From Gammaproteobacteria bacterium (lineage in GTDB: Bacteria; Pseudomonadota; Gammaproteobacteria; SZUA-229), in NCBI GenBank assembly GCA_029882395.1, contig JAOUKT010000010.1, forward strand, positions 1 to 64,000: 64,000 nt of DNA, read 5' to 3'. The notes under the pieces were generated by a model. It was not told the origin of the DNA. It searched no databases and saw only the letters and a list, made by a program, of their open reading frames with translations. Positions 35,758-45,420 of the stretch are shown piece by piece. The first letter of the stretch is position 1. Every line of letters starts with the position of its first letter. Position numbers and translations under genes: made by a program.

Positions 35758-36759
35758 TTAATCCCTACGCACGATATTTCTGAACGCGTCGTACTGGCGC
35801 TGGTTATGTTTCTGGCTGATGTACATCGGTACGATATCTTCAATCGCTGTTTTTTGAGTATCGCTATCGTTACAGACGCTGTCGACCAGTAAAGAGCGGT
35901 AATTATCCACAGAGAAACGGGCTTTCTCAAAACCCGGGATCAGCCAGTTCATCATAGGCGTCACCAGCGGTATGCTGTTTGCAAAGTCAGACATGTGCGC
36001 CATCGCCAGCGATAGGCGATCAGGCAGCGCGATGAATTTACGTTTGATACCCATTAGTGAGGCAGTATATTGCATGATTTCCATCATGCTATAGGTATTC
36101 GGGCCGCAGAGATCGATGCGCAGGCCGTTACTGGCCGGGTTAAATAAATGTTCGATCATTGAATCGGCGACATCGCCAACATAGACCGGTGCAAAACGGC
36201 AATTGGCTCTGGGCACGGGACAAATCAGAGGCGTGACTTTTAATAATTTACTGAAACGATTAAAAAAATTATCGCCGGGGCCAAAAATAATTGAGGGGCG
36301 GAAGGTGGTGATTTGGATACCTTTGTCACTGAAGATATGCAGGTGATTTTCGCCTTCACTTTTTGTACGCAAGTAGTGGCTGGGCGAAGTGCCGGCATCT
36401 GCATTCAATACGCTCATTTGTAATAAACGTTTGATATTGTGCTTTTGGCAGGCCTGAACCAGTAGTTTTGGCAGCTCAGTATGGGCTTTTCTGAAACCGG
36501 AACCGTCGAGTGAATTGTCATTCAGAATGCCGACCAGATTGATCACGGCATGCATGCCATGAAGATAATAAGAAAGGCGGTTAAAATCATTAACATCGGC
36601 TTCAACGATTTCAACATTCGGCAGCACCAGCAGGTTACGGTGGCGTTCTGGGTGTCGGCTTATGATACGGGTGTGAATTCCTCTGGCGGCTAGTTTACTG
36701 ACAAGTGTGCTGCCGACAAAACCAGCACCACCCAAAATACAGACTTTGCTAATATTCAT
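35758..36759 (-). CDS. NAD(P)-binding epimerase-like protein (NDUFA9-type)
   Basis: 333-aa extended SDR with the Rossmann motif CILGGAGFVGSTLVSKL at the N-terminus, VEADVNDFNRLSYYLHGMHAVINLVGIL, and YLRTKSEGE at the active-site position (Y-x3-K). This is the complex I NDUFA9-like/YwnB-like group, whose substrates are mostly unknown; quinone or lipid metabolism has been proposed. The last 70 residues are unusual in being rich in polar and basic residues. Monocistronic. Confidence 0.85.
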   Translation of the reverse strand: MNISKVCILGGAGFVGSTLVSKLAARGIHTRIISRHPERHRNLLVLPNVEIVEADVNDFNRLSYYLHGMHAVINLVGILNDNSLDGSGFRKAHTELPKLLVQACQKHNIKRLLQMSVLNADAGTSPSHYLRTKSEGENHLHIFSDKGIQITTFRPSIIFGPGDNFFNRFSKLLKVTPLICPVPRANCRFAPVYVGDVADSMIEHLFNPASNGLRIDLCGPNTYSMMEIMQYTASLMGIKRKFIALPDRLSLAMAHMSDFANSIPLVTPMMNWLIPGFEKARFSVDNYRSLLVDSVCNDSDTQKTAIEDIVPMYISQKHNQRQYDAFRNIVRRD

Positions 36760-37038
36760 TTAAGGCCCATTCTAATCTTTATTATTTCAACATTACAAAA
36801 ACGCTTGAGATCGAGTTTTGGTAATAGTGATGTTTTTTTTATTGTTAACGATCAATAATGACGTTTTAGGAGGCAATTGACAAGTTTATGGGGATAAAAA
36901 GGCCTGTTTTCCGACTTAAGAGTTGATTTCATGTCGCTGGCAGAAGAAATTAAAGCGGTTTTGTATTGTAAGCTGATGATTGAGACGATTAGCGGACATC
37001 AAAGCGCTATTGGCAGTTTAAACGGGGTTTAAAGGCGG

Positions 37039-37959
37039 ATGTTTTTAGAATTAAAATCCAGAATCCAGGCTTGCAAGCTATCTTTAGTGGCTTTGAGTTA
37101 CCTTGGCGTGGTGCTGATCTGGTCAACAACACCGCTGGCCATAAAATGGAGCGCTGAAGAAACGGGTTTTGTTTTCGCCGTCTTGAGCAGAATGCTGATC
37201 GGTGCTGTGCTGGCACTGTTAATCCTGGTAATTGTTAAGCGAAAATTAGAGTACAGCAAAGCCGCAATAAAAGTCTATCTGGCAGCTGCGCTTTCTATTT
37301 ATGGTTCAATGCAGCTGGTTTACTGGGGCGCGGTGTATATACCATCGGGTCTGATCGCGGTGATATTTGGCTTCGCACCTGTTTTAACCAGTTTATTAGC
37401 AAATAAATACCTGAATGAAAAAAAGACCCGCCACTATCAGTGGCTGGCGATGGCCGTCAGTATTGCGGGTTTAACGATCATTTTCTTTGATGCCTTTATT
37501 GCAGGCCTATTAATTATCAAAGGTACTTTTTTGATCCTGCTGGCCGTCGTGTTGCATAGCAGTAGCGCTGTAATGATCAAGGCCTTGAAGGTGAAAATGT
37601 CAGCGCTTTCGCTGACTACCGGCGGTTTGTTAATATCCCTTCCCCTGTTTGCCGTCACCTGGTTTATGAATGATGTGGCTCTGCCGACAGAAATTAGTGT
37701 TAAGGCGGCCTTCTCAATCGTCTATCTGGCTGCTATGGGGTCGGTTGTGGGTTTCGTGTTATATTATTTTTTACTGGAATCATTAACCGCATCAGTGGTC
37801 GCTCTGATTACGTTGATCACGCCGGTGAGTGCGTTATTGCTGGGCGTGTTTTTAAATAATGAGGTGATTACTATTAATCTACTAACAGGGACTTTGCTTG
37901 TGCTCGCAGGTCTGGTGTTTTATCAATGGGGACATGCGTTTATTCGGCGAACGGACTAA
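37039..37959 (+). CDS. EamA/DMT-family transporter
   Basis: 306-aa inner-membrane protein with ten hydrophobic segments in two five-helix EamA repeats. The segment LSYLGVVLIWSTTPLAIKWSAE is the typical DMT start. It probably exports amino acids or other metabolites; the substrate cannot be read. The next gene begins directly at the base after its stop codon, so the two are co-transcribed. Confidence 0.9.
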   Translation: MFLELKSRIQACKLSLVALSYLGVVLIWSTTPLAIKWSAEETGFVFAVLSRMLIGAVLALLILVIVKRKLEYSKAAIKVYLAAALSIYGSMQLVYWGAVYIPSGLIAVIFGFAPVLTSLLANKYLNEKKTRHYQWLAMAVSIAGLTIIFFDAFIAGLLIIKGTFLILLAVVLHSSSAVMIKALKVKMSALSLTTGGLLISLPLFAVTWFMNDVALPTEISVKAAFSIVYLAAMGSVVGFVLYYFLLESLTASVVALITLITPVSALLLGVFLNNEVITINLLTGTLLVLAGLVFYQWGHAFIRRTD

Positions 37960-39240
37960 GTGAAAAGAATAAAACAACAGATCGTTTTCTGTGTTTTTAT
38001 AAGCCTTGTGCTCTGCTACGGGTCGATACAGGCGGCGCTCATTACTCAGATCGACTTTATAGGTAATGAGAAAACACGTGAATATGTGTTGCTGCAGGAA
38101 ATGCAAAGCAAAGTGGGGGACAGTCTTGATATCACTGTTCTTAAAGAAGACCTTCAGGCCATCATGAATCTGGGTCTGTTTCGCCATGTCGACTATACGC
38201 TTTATGCCGCTGATGACGGCATTGATGATCATGTCAGGCTGGTGGTTCAGCTCAAAGAAAAATACTATCTGTTTGTCTTGCCCGAAATACGATTTGATGA
38301 GGTAGACAAAGAAATCCGGCTGGGTGTCCGCGCCTACTGGGACAATATTGCCGGTTCAAATCACAGCCTGCGGTTAAAAACCAGGGAATATGGCGGAACA
38401 CTGGGTGTCGATGATATTCGTCACGAGCTGACATATGGCATGCCGCGGTTATATGGGTCCGCGTTTAACATCGAATTGTTTAATTTGTTACGTGAAGCGG
38501 CCGTGGTAAAAGACAATGCGGACCCCCAGGCCCGAAAAGAAAAAAAATACGGATTCGATGTATTGCGATGGCGGCATTTGAATCAACGCAGCAGTGGCTG
38601 GTACCTGGGCGCAGGGCTTTACCATGAAGAAAGAAATAACCAGGCATTATCTGTCGGCGATATATCCGAACCTGATTACCGGGGGAACTTCTGGGGTTTT
38701 CGGCTCGGTTATAAACAGGTTAATGAATATCTTTTTAACCGCCGCGGAAAAGATTTTGGTTATACGCTGGACACTACCCGGTTTTTGTTTGAATCGGATC
38801 AGAACTTTACCAAGCATATATTATTTTATCGGGGTTACTACCGGCTCAAATCTCAACCCATGAATAACCTCAATGTGCAGCTTGAGCTGGGCGTGAGTGA
38901 AGGTGAATACCTCGGTGATACAGAGTTTTATCTGGGAGGCAGTGAATTGCGTGGCTACGCAAAAAATTATTATTCAGGCAATGTGCGGGTGTTGATGAAC
39001 CTGGAATATTTAAAACCATTCACTAATAACCCGTCCTACCGTTATGGCATGTTGTTTGATATGGGTAACACCTATGCGCGTTTTGAGGATATCGAGCTGA
39101 CACGTTTGCATCCGGCGATCGGCGTCGCCTTCCGCTGGAAACTGGCGGCGTTCGTTAATGTGAATATTCGTCTGGATATCGGCTACGCAATCGATTCGGG
39201 TAATTCGAATGTATTAATAAATTCACGGCACTTGTTTTAG
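37960..39240 (+). CDS. Omp85-type outer-membrane protein with one POTRA domain
   Basis: 426 aa starting with GTG at 37960. A signal peptide (to about residue 25, SIQAA) is followed by a single POTRA-like domain (ALITQIDFIGNEKTREYVLLQE... to about residue 100). The beta-barrel part (about 115-426) ends in an NSRHLF C-terminus, with the Omp85-typical stretch FYLGGSELRGYA. At half the length of BamA (five POTRAs), it belongs to the short surface-antigen (D15) proteins. Function unknown; insertion or secretion of a partner is possible. Confidence 0.82.
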   Translation: MKRIKQQIVFCVFISLVLCYGSIQAALITQIDFIGNEKTREYVLLQEMQSKVGDSLDITVLKEDLQAIMNLGLFRHVDYTLYAADDGIDDHVRLVVQLKEKYYLFVLPEIRFDEVDKEIRLGVRAYWDNIAGSNHSLRLKTREYGGTLGVDDIRHELTYGMPRLYGSAFNIELFNLLREAAVVKDNADPQARKEKKYGFDVLRWRHLNQRSSGWYLGAGLYHEERNNQALSVGDISEPDYRGNFWGFRLGYKQVNEYLFNRRGKDFGYTLDTTRFLFESDQNFTKHILFYRGYYRLKSQPMNNLNVQLELGVSEGEYLGDTEFYLGGSELRGYAKNYYSGNVRVLMNLEYLKPFTNNPSYRYGMLFDMGNTYARFEDIELTRLHPAIGVAFRWKLAAFVNVNIRLDIGYAIDSGNSNVLINSRHLF

Positions 39241-39333
39241 GGTGCTTTTGATAAAAGATTAATCAATAAATAAAAAAGGTGCTGTGTTAAGATTTTTTTA
39301 TTATATGATGGCTGAAGCTAACAATAAAAGATA

Positions 39334-40522
39334 ATGATAAATCGTAATATTAATCAATTGATTGAGCTGATTTATGAAGCGGCAATCGAATCGAAAAAAA
39401 TGGACAGATTAGCTGGATTCATTAGCTGAATTTGTTAATTATGTAGAGAAACAGTCAGGCACAATCGCTTCTCAATTAGTTTGCTGTTTAAGTGTTAAAG
39501 AAATTAGCTGTGAATCAGGTGCCTCATAACACACCGTTAGATCACAGCTTAAAGCAGTATAAAAAAGACCGATACAACACGCCAGGCGGAACTGGTAAGT
39601 CTGGTATATAACGGCTTGGGCGCTTTTGTAAATTCAATTCCTGCTGTTAAGCCAGGTAAACGTGAAGGCTTGCTGACAAAAACAAGTCTATGATGACGAG
39701 ATCGCGAAACGGTGCAACTTAATGACGGAAGAAATCTGGCGTGTCAGGAATATTGAGGCCCTGATGGTGAACCGATTATTCATTGCCGCAGCGTTCTCGG
39801 GTCTCGTCTGGAGTTTGCATTAAACGGACTCGAAATTTCACGACAAAAATCAGTACGAGTTATTATTGCAGACAGCCCCGGCTTTGGTATCTCCGATTCT
39901 GATTCCAAAATGAGTTATATGAAATGGGTCGATGATTTAGTTGAGCTGGTGGATCACCTGGGGCTGGATACGTTTTTAATAAGTGATTATGCGATGGGTG
40001 TATCTATGCCCTGACCTGTGCAGAAAAACCCCCGAACGTTTAAAAAAGGTTGTATTAATAAGCGCGGCTATGCCGGCTAAGTCTTCTTCTGATTTCGAAA
40101 AAATCATTCCGTTGTACAAAATGAATATTCGGATCGCAAGATGTTTTCCAAACATTTATAAATTATTGAGTGATATGCTGGTCAAGGGCAGCATTAATCA
40201 CCCGGTTGTTTTATATCAGTTAAGTGGAAAAATGGATAGGGCCGACCAGGCGATTATGGCCTCAAACGATTTCAAAACAGAAATGTTTGCGTCTTTGCAT
40301 GAAGGCTTCAGGCAAGGTGGCAAGGCTTCGTCGCTGGAAATTGTTCAGCTCATGCATGGCTGGGGGTTTAAGCCAGAAAACATAATTATCCCAGTTGATC
40401 TATGGCGTGGTGACAGTGATCATCACGTGCCGCAGGTGTTTTCCCGGAGATTTGAAGAGCATATAAAAAAAGATCAGCGGCATTATATGTTTTATACACA
40501 TTGGCCGGATATTTTGCATTAG
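39334..40522 (+). pseudogene. Decayed LuxR-type regulator / alpha-beta hydrolase fusion
   Basis: Pieces in three frames form one former gene. First NRNINQLIELIYEAAIE (39334 on), which shifts frame before LAEFVNYVEKQ. Then HTVRSQLKAV, shifting to KKTDTTRQAELVSLVYNG (about 39530-39610), the end of a LuxR-type helix-turn-helix. Then VQLNDGRNLACQEYGDPDGE and VIIADSPGFGISDSDSKM, the start of an alpha/beta hydrolase. After a shift near 40010, the C-terminal half runs from ERLKKVVLISAAMPA to 40522. Too little sequence lies between NYVEKQ and the helix-turn-helix, implying an internal deletion of the middle of the regulator. Several stops and frameshifts make function very unlikely. Confidence 0.82.
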
Positions 40523-40605
40523 CTGTTAAGCTGATTTAATTAGTGGCTCATGTCTATGAGTGCTGTTTCATATTGAATCTTTAAATAGTGATCATTTTTG
40601 CAAGA

Positions 40606-40637
40606 CAAAAAAAAGCCGGAGCAAGCGCCGACTTTTT
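40606..40637 (-). terminator. Rho-independent terminator after the VWA lipoprotein gene
   Basis: On the minus strand, AGTCGG and CCGGCT pair (one G-T) around an eight-base loop and are followed by a run of T. It is 23 bases after the stop at 40660. A T-run also follows on the plus strand, so it may serve both sides. Confidence 0.75.
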
Positions 40638-40659
40638 AATACCTTGTTAACAGTGTAAC

Positions 40660-43245
40660 TTAGAGGCTAGGGTACACTTTAATGTCATCTACCTGGAAGC
40701 CTTCATACTCCCCGCCGATAGCATCCGAAGTGAATACAAAGCGTATCGATACATCATTGAATCCAGTGAATCCGTTTAACGGATACGAGACACTTGTCCA
40801 GTCATGAGTGAACGTTATGTAAGTATCAAGCGTGGCCAGCACAGATTGTGAAATATTATCAAATACCTCAACACTAACTCTATCCCCCGCATTTGCGTTA
40901 CGGAGTTTATATTTGAACTCCAGTAGAGGGGCGCCACCAGCGAAACGGGTGAGGTCAATGGCTGGTGATTTCAGGTTGGCGGCAAGGTTTGATGCATATA
41001 AGCCGCCAGTACCTGGCATGCTTAGCGCATAATCACTGCCGTTGCGACGGTCTGCTGCGGTAATACCGGTAACTCCCCAGCCAGTATCTGCGCTCCAGGA
41101 TTGAAGCGAGTTGGTTTCAAAGTCCCATTCATATTTAGGGCCGACATACACCTGCAAAGTGTGGGTCAGGTTGTTGTCATTGTCGTTGATGGTTATAAAG
41201 GTTTTACCTGTTGCAACGCCAGTGATAGTGGCACGTGTCGGGTCGGTGGCATCCTGAGAAACTGAGGCGGTTGTTGCTACATTGCTGGACCAGGAATAAC
41301 TGCTGGAACTTGGTGCAAACTCTGATACGACTTGAACCGTTAAAGGTGCTGTCGTTGGTACAACTACGGCGTCTTTCCTATCAGTCGTAAGAAGGTTTGA
41401 TGGCTGAGAAACAAAGCCAGTTGAATTAAAGCCTGGTGAAACAGTAGTATCAGCTGATGTCAGATTTGTGTTATCAGTAACAGTAAAACTGATGTCCTGA
41501 GGGCCTGTGCGTTTAGGACTGGCATACTGAAATTTATATAATGAATCTATATAGTTAACCGAACGAGCTTTCAAAGTCGTTATGCCTGTTATAATTTCGG
41601 CAGTTGTGCTCACCTGATTAAAGGCTGATGCATCAACCGGGTCAATATTGCTGTTTTGAGTCAGCAGATACACATTAATATTGTTGTTGTTAATTGTGTT
41701 AAATGCGGTATCAAAAGTTGATTCACCGCTGGTGTCAATTGCATCACTCAAAATAACCAGTGTCTTTTTATTAACAGGGCTGGATGCGCCCATTGTACTT
41801 GCAAGGGTATTTATTGAATTATAAAAACTCGTGCTTTGATTACTTAACGGACGAGTTGTTGCCAATGCATCAAGAGTGTTCCATAAGGATAAGGCATCCT
41901 GAGTATAAGCACCGGCTGTTCCTGTGCGGTCAGTTAAGGCAGAGTCAAATGTATAAATGAGTACGCCCTGACCTTCAATCAGATTGCTGAAATGATTGGT
42001 GCCTGTCGCCACTAGTGCTTTTGCCTGATTTATATAGGCTAAAAATTCAGTATCCGTGACACTAGTACTGTTATCGATCATGATGATCATAGGCGTTGAT
42101 GTGTTTGTGAATCCCGTCGTAGGGTAACCGCGGTAAGTTTCATAATCGTCATCAAAGACAGGATCACTATTAGCGCCTTCAAAGAAACTGAATGCCGCAG
42201 CATCGAGGCCTGTAATGGCATTTCCTGAACAGTCCATCATAGAAAAGTTTATATTAACTATTGAACTGGGAGCTGTCGCTGTAACGCTTGGCGACAGGCT
42301 ATTGGTATCGATGCAGGCAACCGGTGTGGTTTGTGCATCGGTGACTGTGAAACTGAAAGAATAATCAGCAGGCAATGGCATATCGTTGGTATCAAGAATA
42401 GTTGACAAAAGCGATACAGTATAGCTCTCACCAGCTGTTAATGCGTTGTCTGGCTTAAATGACGAAGTTAATCCTGCAACACCACCACTGGCGATTATAG
42501 TGCCTGTAATGGCACTACCAGTGCTGTCCGTTACGGTATACGAGGAAGTATCGACTGTACTGTTTTTAACGGATGAGCTGAAACGCACATCAATACTGTT
42601 AATTAAAGGTAAAACGCTTTGATCAGCATCATTACGGTAGCCAGGAGTGGTGTGCACGATCAGTGGACCAGTGTCTGTAAAGATATTGTCAAGTAAAGTC
42701 GTTGCATCACTGGGGATAAAGTTTGTGACAGCAGTATTACTAGGTGTGGTGATATCTTTTGTCTGGCTGATGGCAAGCACAAGTGAATTAGCAGAGACCA
42801 TATCGAATGGTTGATTAATATCAGAGTAATCATAGCTGAGACTTGCAGCAACATTGTGGGCTGCATTTGTAACCTGTATGCCATTACCAACAAATTCATC
42901 ATGATCAATCGCCATCAGGAAACGAGTGACATCAGTAACCCGAGTAGTGGTTGTGCTCACGGCAGTGTCATCCACAAAGTGCAGCGGAGTCATTAATGCT
43001 TCGGCTTTAGCTTCGCCAATTTTTACGCCGCCAACATAAAAGCTTACTATATCGCCAGCGGTATAAGTGAACTCCCCCATCGGCCCTGTCTGACCGATTG
43101 AGCCGCTAGAGGTGGTGAATGTCAAACCGCTAACATTGATCAATTGACCTTGTTGTGAAGATGAGGATGAACTGCTTGAACAGCCTAGTCCTGCTAGTAT
43201 CGGAATGGTGAGAGCCACAAATATTTTTTTATATATCAAATGCAT
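40660..43245 (-). CDS. Large lipoprotein with von Willebrand factor A and Ig-like domains
   Basis: About 861 aa from the ATG at 43245 (AAGGA nine bases ahead; an in-frame ATG at 43299 adds an implausible 18 residues). Lipobox LAGLGC with C22, then eight serines. Domains: a small beta domain (about 30-70), a Big_5-type Ig-like domain (about 200-305), a VWA domain (about 380-560) with MIDAS motif DNSTS at about 389, a Big_2-like domain (about 632-705), and a C-terminal beta-sandwich (WDFETNSLQSW to the end). It is an outer-membrane, probably surface-exposed adhesion or metal-dependent binding protein. An 18-bp palindrome lies about 105 bases upstream. Confidence 0.85.
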   Translation of the reverse strand: MHLIYKKIFVALTIPILAGLGCSSSSSSSSQQGQLINVSGLTFTTSSGSIGQTGPMGEFTYTAGDIVSFYVGGVKIGEAKAEALMTPLHFVDDTAVSTTTTRVTDVTRFLMAIDHDEFVGNGIQVTNAAHNVAASLSYDYSDINQPFDMVSANSLVLAISQTKDITTPSNTAVTNFIPSDATTLLDNIFTDTGPLIVHTTPGYRNDADQSVLPLINSIDVRFSSSVKNSTVDTSSYTVTDSTGSAITGTIIASGGVAGLTSSFKPDNALTAGESYTVSLLSTILDTNDMPLPADYSFSFTVTDAQTTPVACIDTNSLSPSVTATAPSSIVNINFSMMDCSGNAITGLDAAAFSFFEGANSDPVFDDDYETYRGYPTTGFTNTSTPMIIMIDNSTSVTDTEFLAYINQAKALVATGTNHFSNLIEGQGVLIYTFDSALTDRTGTAGAYTQDALSLWNTLDALATTRPLSNQSTSFYNSINTLASTMGASSPVNKKTLVILSDAIDTSGESTFDTAFNTINNNNINVYLLTQNSNIDPVDASAFNQVSTTAEIITGITTLKARSVNYIDSLYKFQYASPKRTGPQDISFTVTDNTNLTSADTTVSPGFNSTGFVSQPSNLLTTDRKDAVVVPTTAPLTVQVVSEFAPSSSSYSWSSNVATTASVSQDATDPTRATITGVATGKTFITINDNDNNLTHTLQVYVGPKYEWDFETNSLQSWSADTGWGVTGITAADRRNGSDYALSMPGTGGLYASNLAANLKSPAIDLTRFAGGAPLLEFKYKLRNANAGDRVSVEVFDNISQSVLATLDTYITFTHDWTSVSYPLNGFTGFNDVSIRFVFTSDAIGGEYEGFQVDDIKVYPSL

Positions 43246-43348
43246 TTTAAATGATCCTTTTATGTTTTTTCTAGACGATGGCAACTGCCCGGTTGTCATG
43301 AGAATATCTGGAGTATATTAAATAGTATTTAAATTAAATCATCATGTC

Positions 43349-43366
43349 ATCACCTAAATGGGTGAT
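43349..43366. promoter_or_regulatory. 18-bp palindromic site A upstream of the VWA lipoprotein gene
   Basis: ATCACCTAAATGGGTGAT, almost perfectly palindromic. It matches 14 of 18 bases with site B at 44311-44328. A TATACT -10-like hexamer lies 31 bases further towards the gene, which would place the site near -50 relative to transcription, a position typical of an activator. Confidence 0.55.
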
Positions 43367-43757
43367 AGGATAGAAAATATCTGGCTCGATGCGAGTGAAA
43401 AGATAAAATATTATTTTTATTAATAATGATATGTTTTTCATATTGCTTTCCTGTCAAGAAAGTTTACACAATGAGAATTTATTAGTGTTAGGTGAATTGC
43501 ATTAAAGGCTGTTTGACTTATTTGGCTGAAGTGATCGATAGTATCTATCTGCATGAGTTTTCAGGTATCTTGGTCTTACGCTGTTTTTAGGAGATGTGGG
43601 TAGGAGTTATTTATTGCAATAACCATGAACAGTAAGATCGGGATCGGAGGTACATAGGCGCATGAGGATGGTTCTCTTTTAGAGCTGTTGTCTGTTTTGT
43701 GTTAAGTGAAGTTCTTGCTGTGATTTAGGATTATTCATTTCGTAAAAGGGGTTTGCG
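43367..43757. other. AT-rich intergenic region
   Basis: No gene recognised between palindrome A and the transposase remnant. Low-complexity TTATTTTTATT runs near 43410-43445. Confidence 0.5.
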
Positions 43758-44152
43758 ATGGCCAGAAATGCACGGGTGTATATTCCCGGCATGCACAACC
43801 ACGTTGTTCAACGTGGTGTCGACAGGTCAGCGAGCTTCTTCTCTGATGATGATTATCGGTTTTATCTAACATGCTTCGATGATGATCGTCAGCGTAATGG
43901 TGTGGCGGTACAGCTTATGTATTAATGACTAAGCATGTGCATTTATTGATGATACCGTCAACGATTGATGGCACTTCTCGGGTAATGTTGTTGGTGTGGG
44001 GTCGGTGTGTGTAGTACATAAACAAAACCTACTAGCCAACACGGGCTTTATGTGAGGGCGGCATAAGTTCAGTTTAGTGGGTGCTGATAATTACCTTATG
44101 TCTTGTTACCGCTATATCGAATTTAATCCAGTGCGGGTAGGAATGCTTTAAA
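43758..44152 (+). pseudogene. REP-associated tyrosine transposase (IS200-like, Y1) remnant
   Basis: It starts MARNARVYIPGMHNHVVQRG and VDRSASFFSDDDYRFYL, the usual N-terminus of REP-associated tyrosine transposases. After a stop and +1 shift near 43920 it continues YVLMTKHVHLLM, which contains the HUH metal-binding histidines (H-V-H). The middle is disrupted, and the end reads CYRYIEFNPVRVGML before a stop, matching the conserved RYIELNPVRAGM block. The gene is broken and shortened. No flanking REP hairpins were identified. Confidence 0.85.
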
Positions 44153-44310
44153 TTCTGATCAACGGCTTATCAAAGATGCTGCCGGTTTTTTCGGCTAAGC
44201 CAAAAAAGATTAAAGCGGATCAGAAAAAATGTCATCAGAGACGTATAAAACCGTAAAGTTCAGGTAATATTCATTTATAACGCTTAAATCCCGTCATATT
44301 AAAGTCACCT

Positions 44311-44328
44311 TTCACCCATATGGGGGAT
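44311..44328. promoter_or_regulatory. 18-bp palindromic site B upstream of the gene at 44662
   Basis: TTCACCCATATGGGGGAT, sharing TCACC-x-A-x-ATGGG-x-GAT with site A. A TATAGT hexamer begins 21 bases downstream, which would place the site near -42. The coding start is 333 bases away, so a long leader or another promoter must be assumed. Confidence 0.5.
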
Positions 44329-44661
44329 GCGGTATTTAAAAATCATCTTTATAGTCAGTTTGTGGTCAACAAAATCACCGGTGTAATTACGTCTTGCATT
44401 GGATCAGCACATGGATGTGTAGTCAAAGTCGTGTATTCATCGGCCAGGATAACAAAGTTAATTCTCATCTCCGGGTCGGTTCTGGTGCTGACTTATCAGC
44501 GAGGCACGAACTTACAGTAGCTGTACATCGGCGCTGACATTGTTGGTATGTTGCCGGTAGTTAGGTTTCTCTAGGCTTTTAAATGTTGTTTTTAAAATAT
44601 CTGAATGCAGGCGTTTTAACGTGGTGATTTTAAAATCAAATAACCTCAGGATTAATTTAAA
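44329..44661. other. Upstream region of the secreted protein gene
   Basis: A 66-codon plus-strand ORF (44320-44520) is present but lacks a ribosome site and resembles no family. The sequence just before 44662 (TCAGGATTAATTTAAA) carries the AGGA site used by the next gene. Confidence 0.45.
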
Positions 44662-45399
44662 ATGAAAAATTTTTCGGTACTTGTCTTATTCTTTGCCGGT
44701 GTTGTTAGTTTGTTCCCGCTATCAAACGCAAACGCGGCTGACCCGGTTTTTACTTTTGCGCCGCCGCCAGTGGCCTACGAAGGGACAAATGGTAGCCATC
44801 GCTTTACCTATGTGTCAGCTGATTTTGGTACAGCTAGCATGACCGGTATAGGTTATGTAGAGTCGAAAGCGATAAATTCATCTTCGGTAAACTCCAATGC
44901 AACGGCTATTGAAGACAGCGAAAGTTTTTTCCTTATGACGGATGGCGACGTGACCACAATGATAAATATTGATACTGGTATGCGTAGGGATTATCAGTTG
45001 GGGCGTGCGGCCGGGGCAACTTTCTTCCATGGCTACAACTGGGGTTTAGGCTTGATAGACATTAACCTGGAGACTGCCACGAGTCATGGAACCTCTGCTA
45101 CATTGACTGTGCCGCTATCGTATACTGTCGGAATCCAGAAAAAACTTTCACTGGCTGATGCGACAATTATTACACCGTATATTTATGGTACTGCTGGCGT
45201 TACCTTCACAGCAAACAATACCTATTCATGCCCCGATGCAGGCGGGATTTGCGCTACTAGTGATGATCAGAGTCAGTTTGATTACACGGCAATAGTTTAT
45301 GGTTTTGATATTTTCTTTAACGGCATGTCACTATCTACTGTTATTACCGATAGTGAAAACGATATGATCATGTTCTCGCTCGGTTTCCCAATGAAATAA
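44662..45399 (+). CDS. Secreted protein of unknown function
   Basis: 245 aa. Signal peptide ending SNANAA (about residue 26), then alternating polar and hydrophobic stretches with many Thr, Ser and Gly, ending DSENDMIMFSLGFPMK. This resembles an outer-membrane beta-barrel of eight to ten strands. Two cysteines (CPDAGGIC) may form a loop disulfide. No family recognised. A strong terminator follows, so it is monocistronic. It diverges from the VWA lipoprotein gene and shares a palindromic site with it. Confidence 0.78.
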   Translation: MKNFSVLVLFFAGVVSLFPLSNANAADPVFTFAPPPVAYEGTNGSHRFTYVSADFGTASMTGIGYVESKAINSSSVNSNATAIEDSESFFLMTDGDVTTMINIDTGMRRDYQLGRAAGATFFHGYNWGLGLIDINLETATSHGTSATLTVPLSYTVGIQKKLSLADATIITPYIYGTAGVTFTANNTYSCPDAGGICATSDDQSQFDYTAIVYGFDIFFNGMSLSTVITDSENDMIMFSLGFPMK

Positions 45400-45420
45400 A
45401 ATACAAAGCCTGTGGTGTTG

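Noticed and set aside
36877-36910. TTGACA as the -35 of the EamA gene
   Set aside because: No acceptable -10 at 16-18 bases; the only AT-rich hexamer is too close.
44320-44520. Plus-strand ORF of 66 codons after palindrome B
   Set aside because: Starts within the palindrome region without a ribosome site and matches nothing known.
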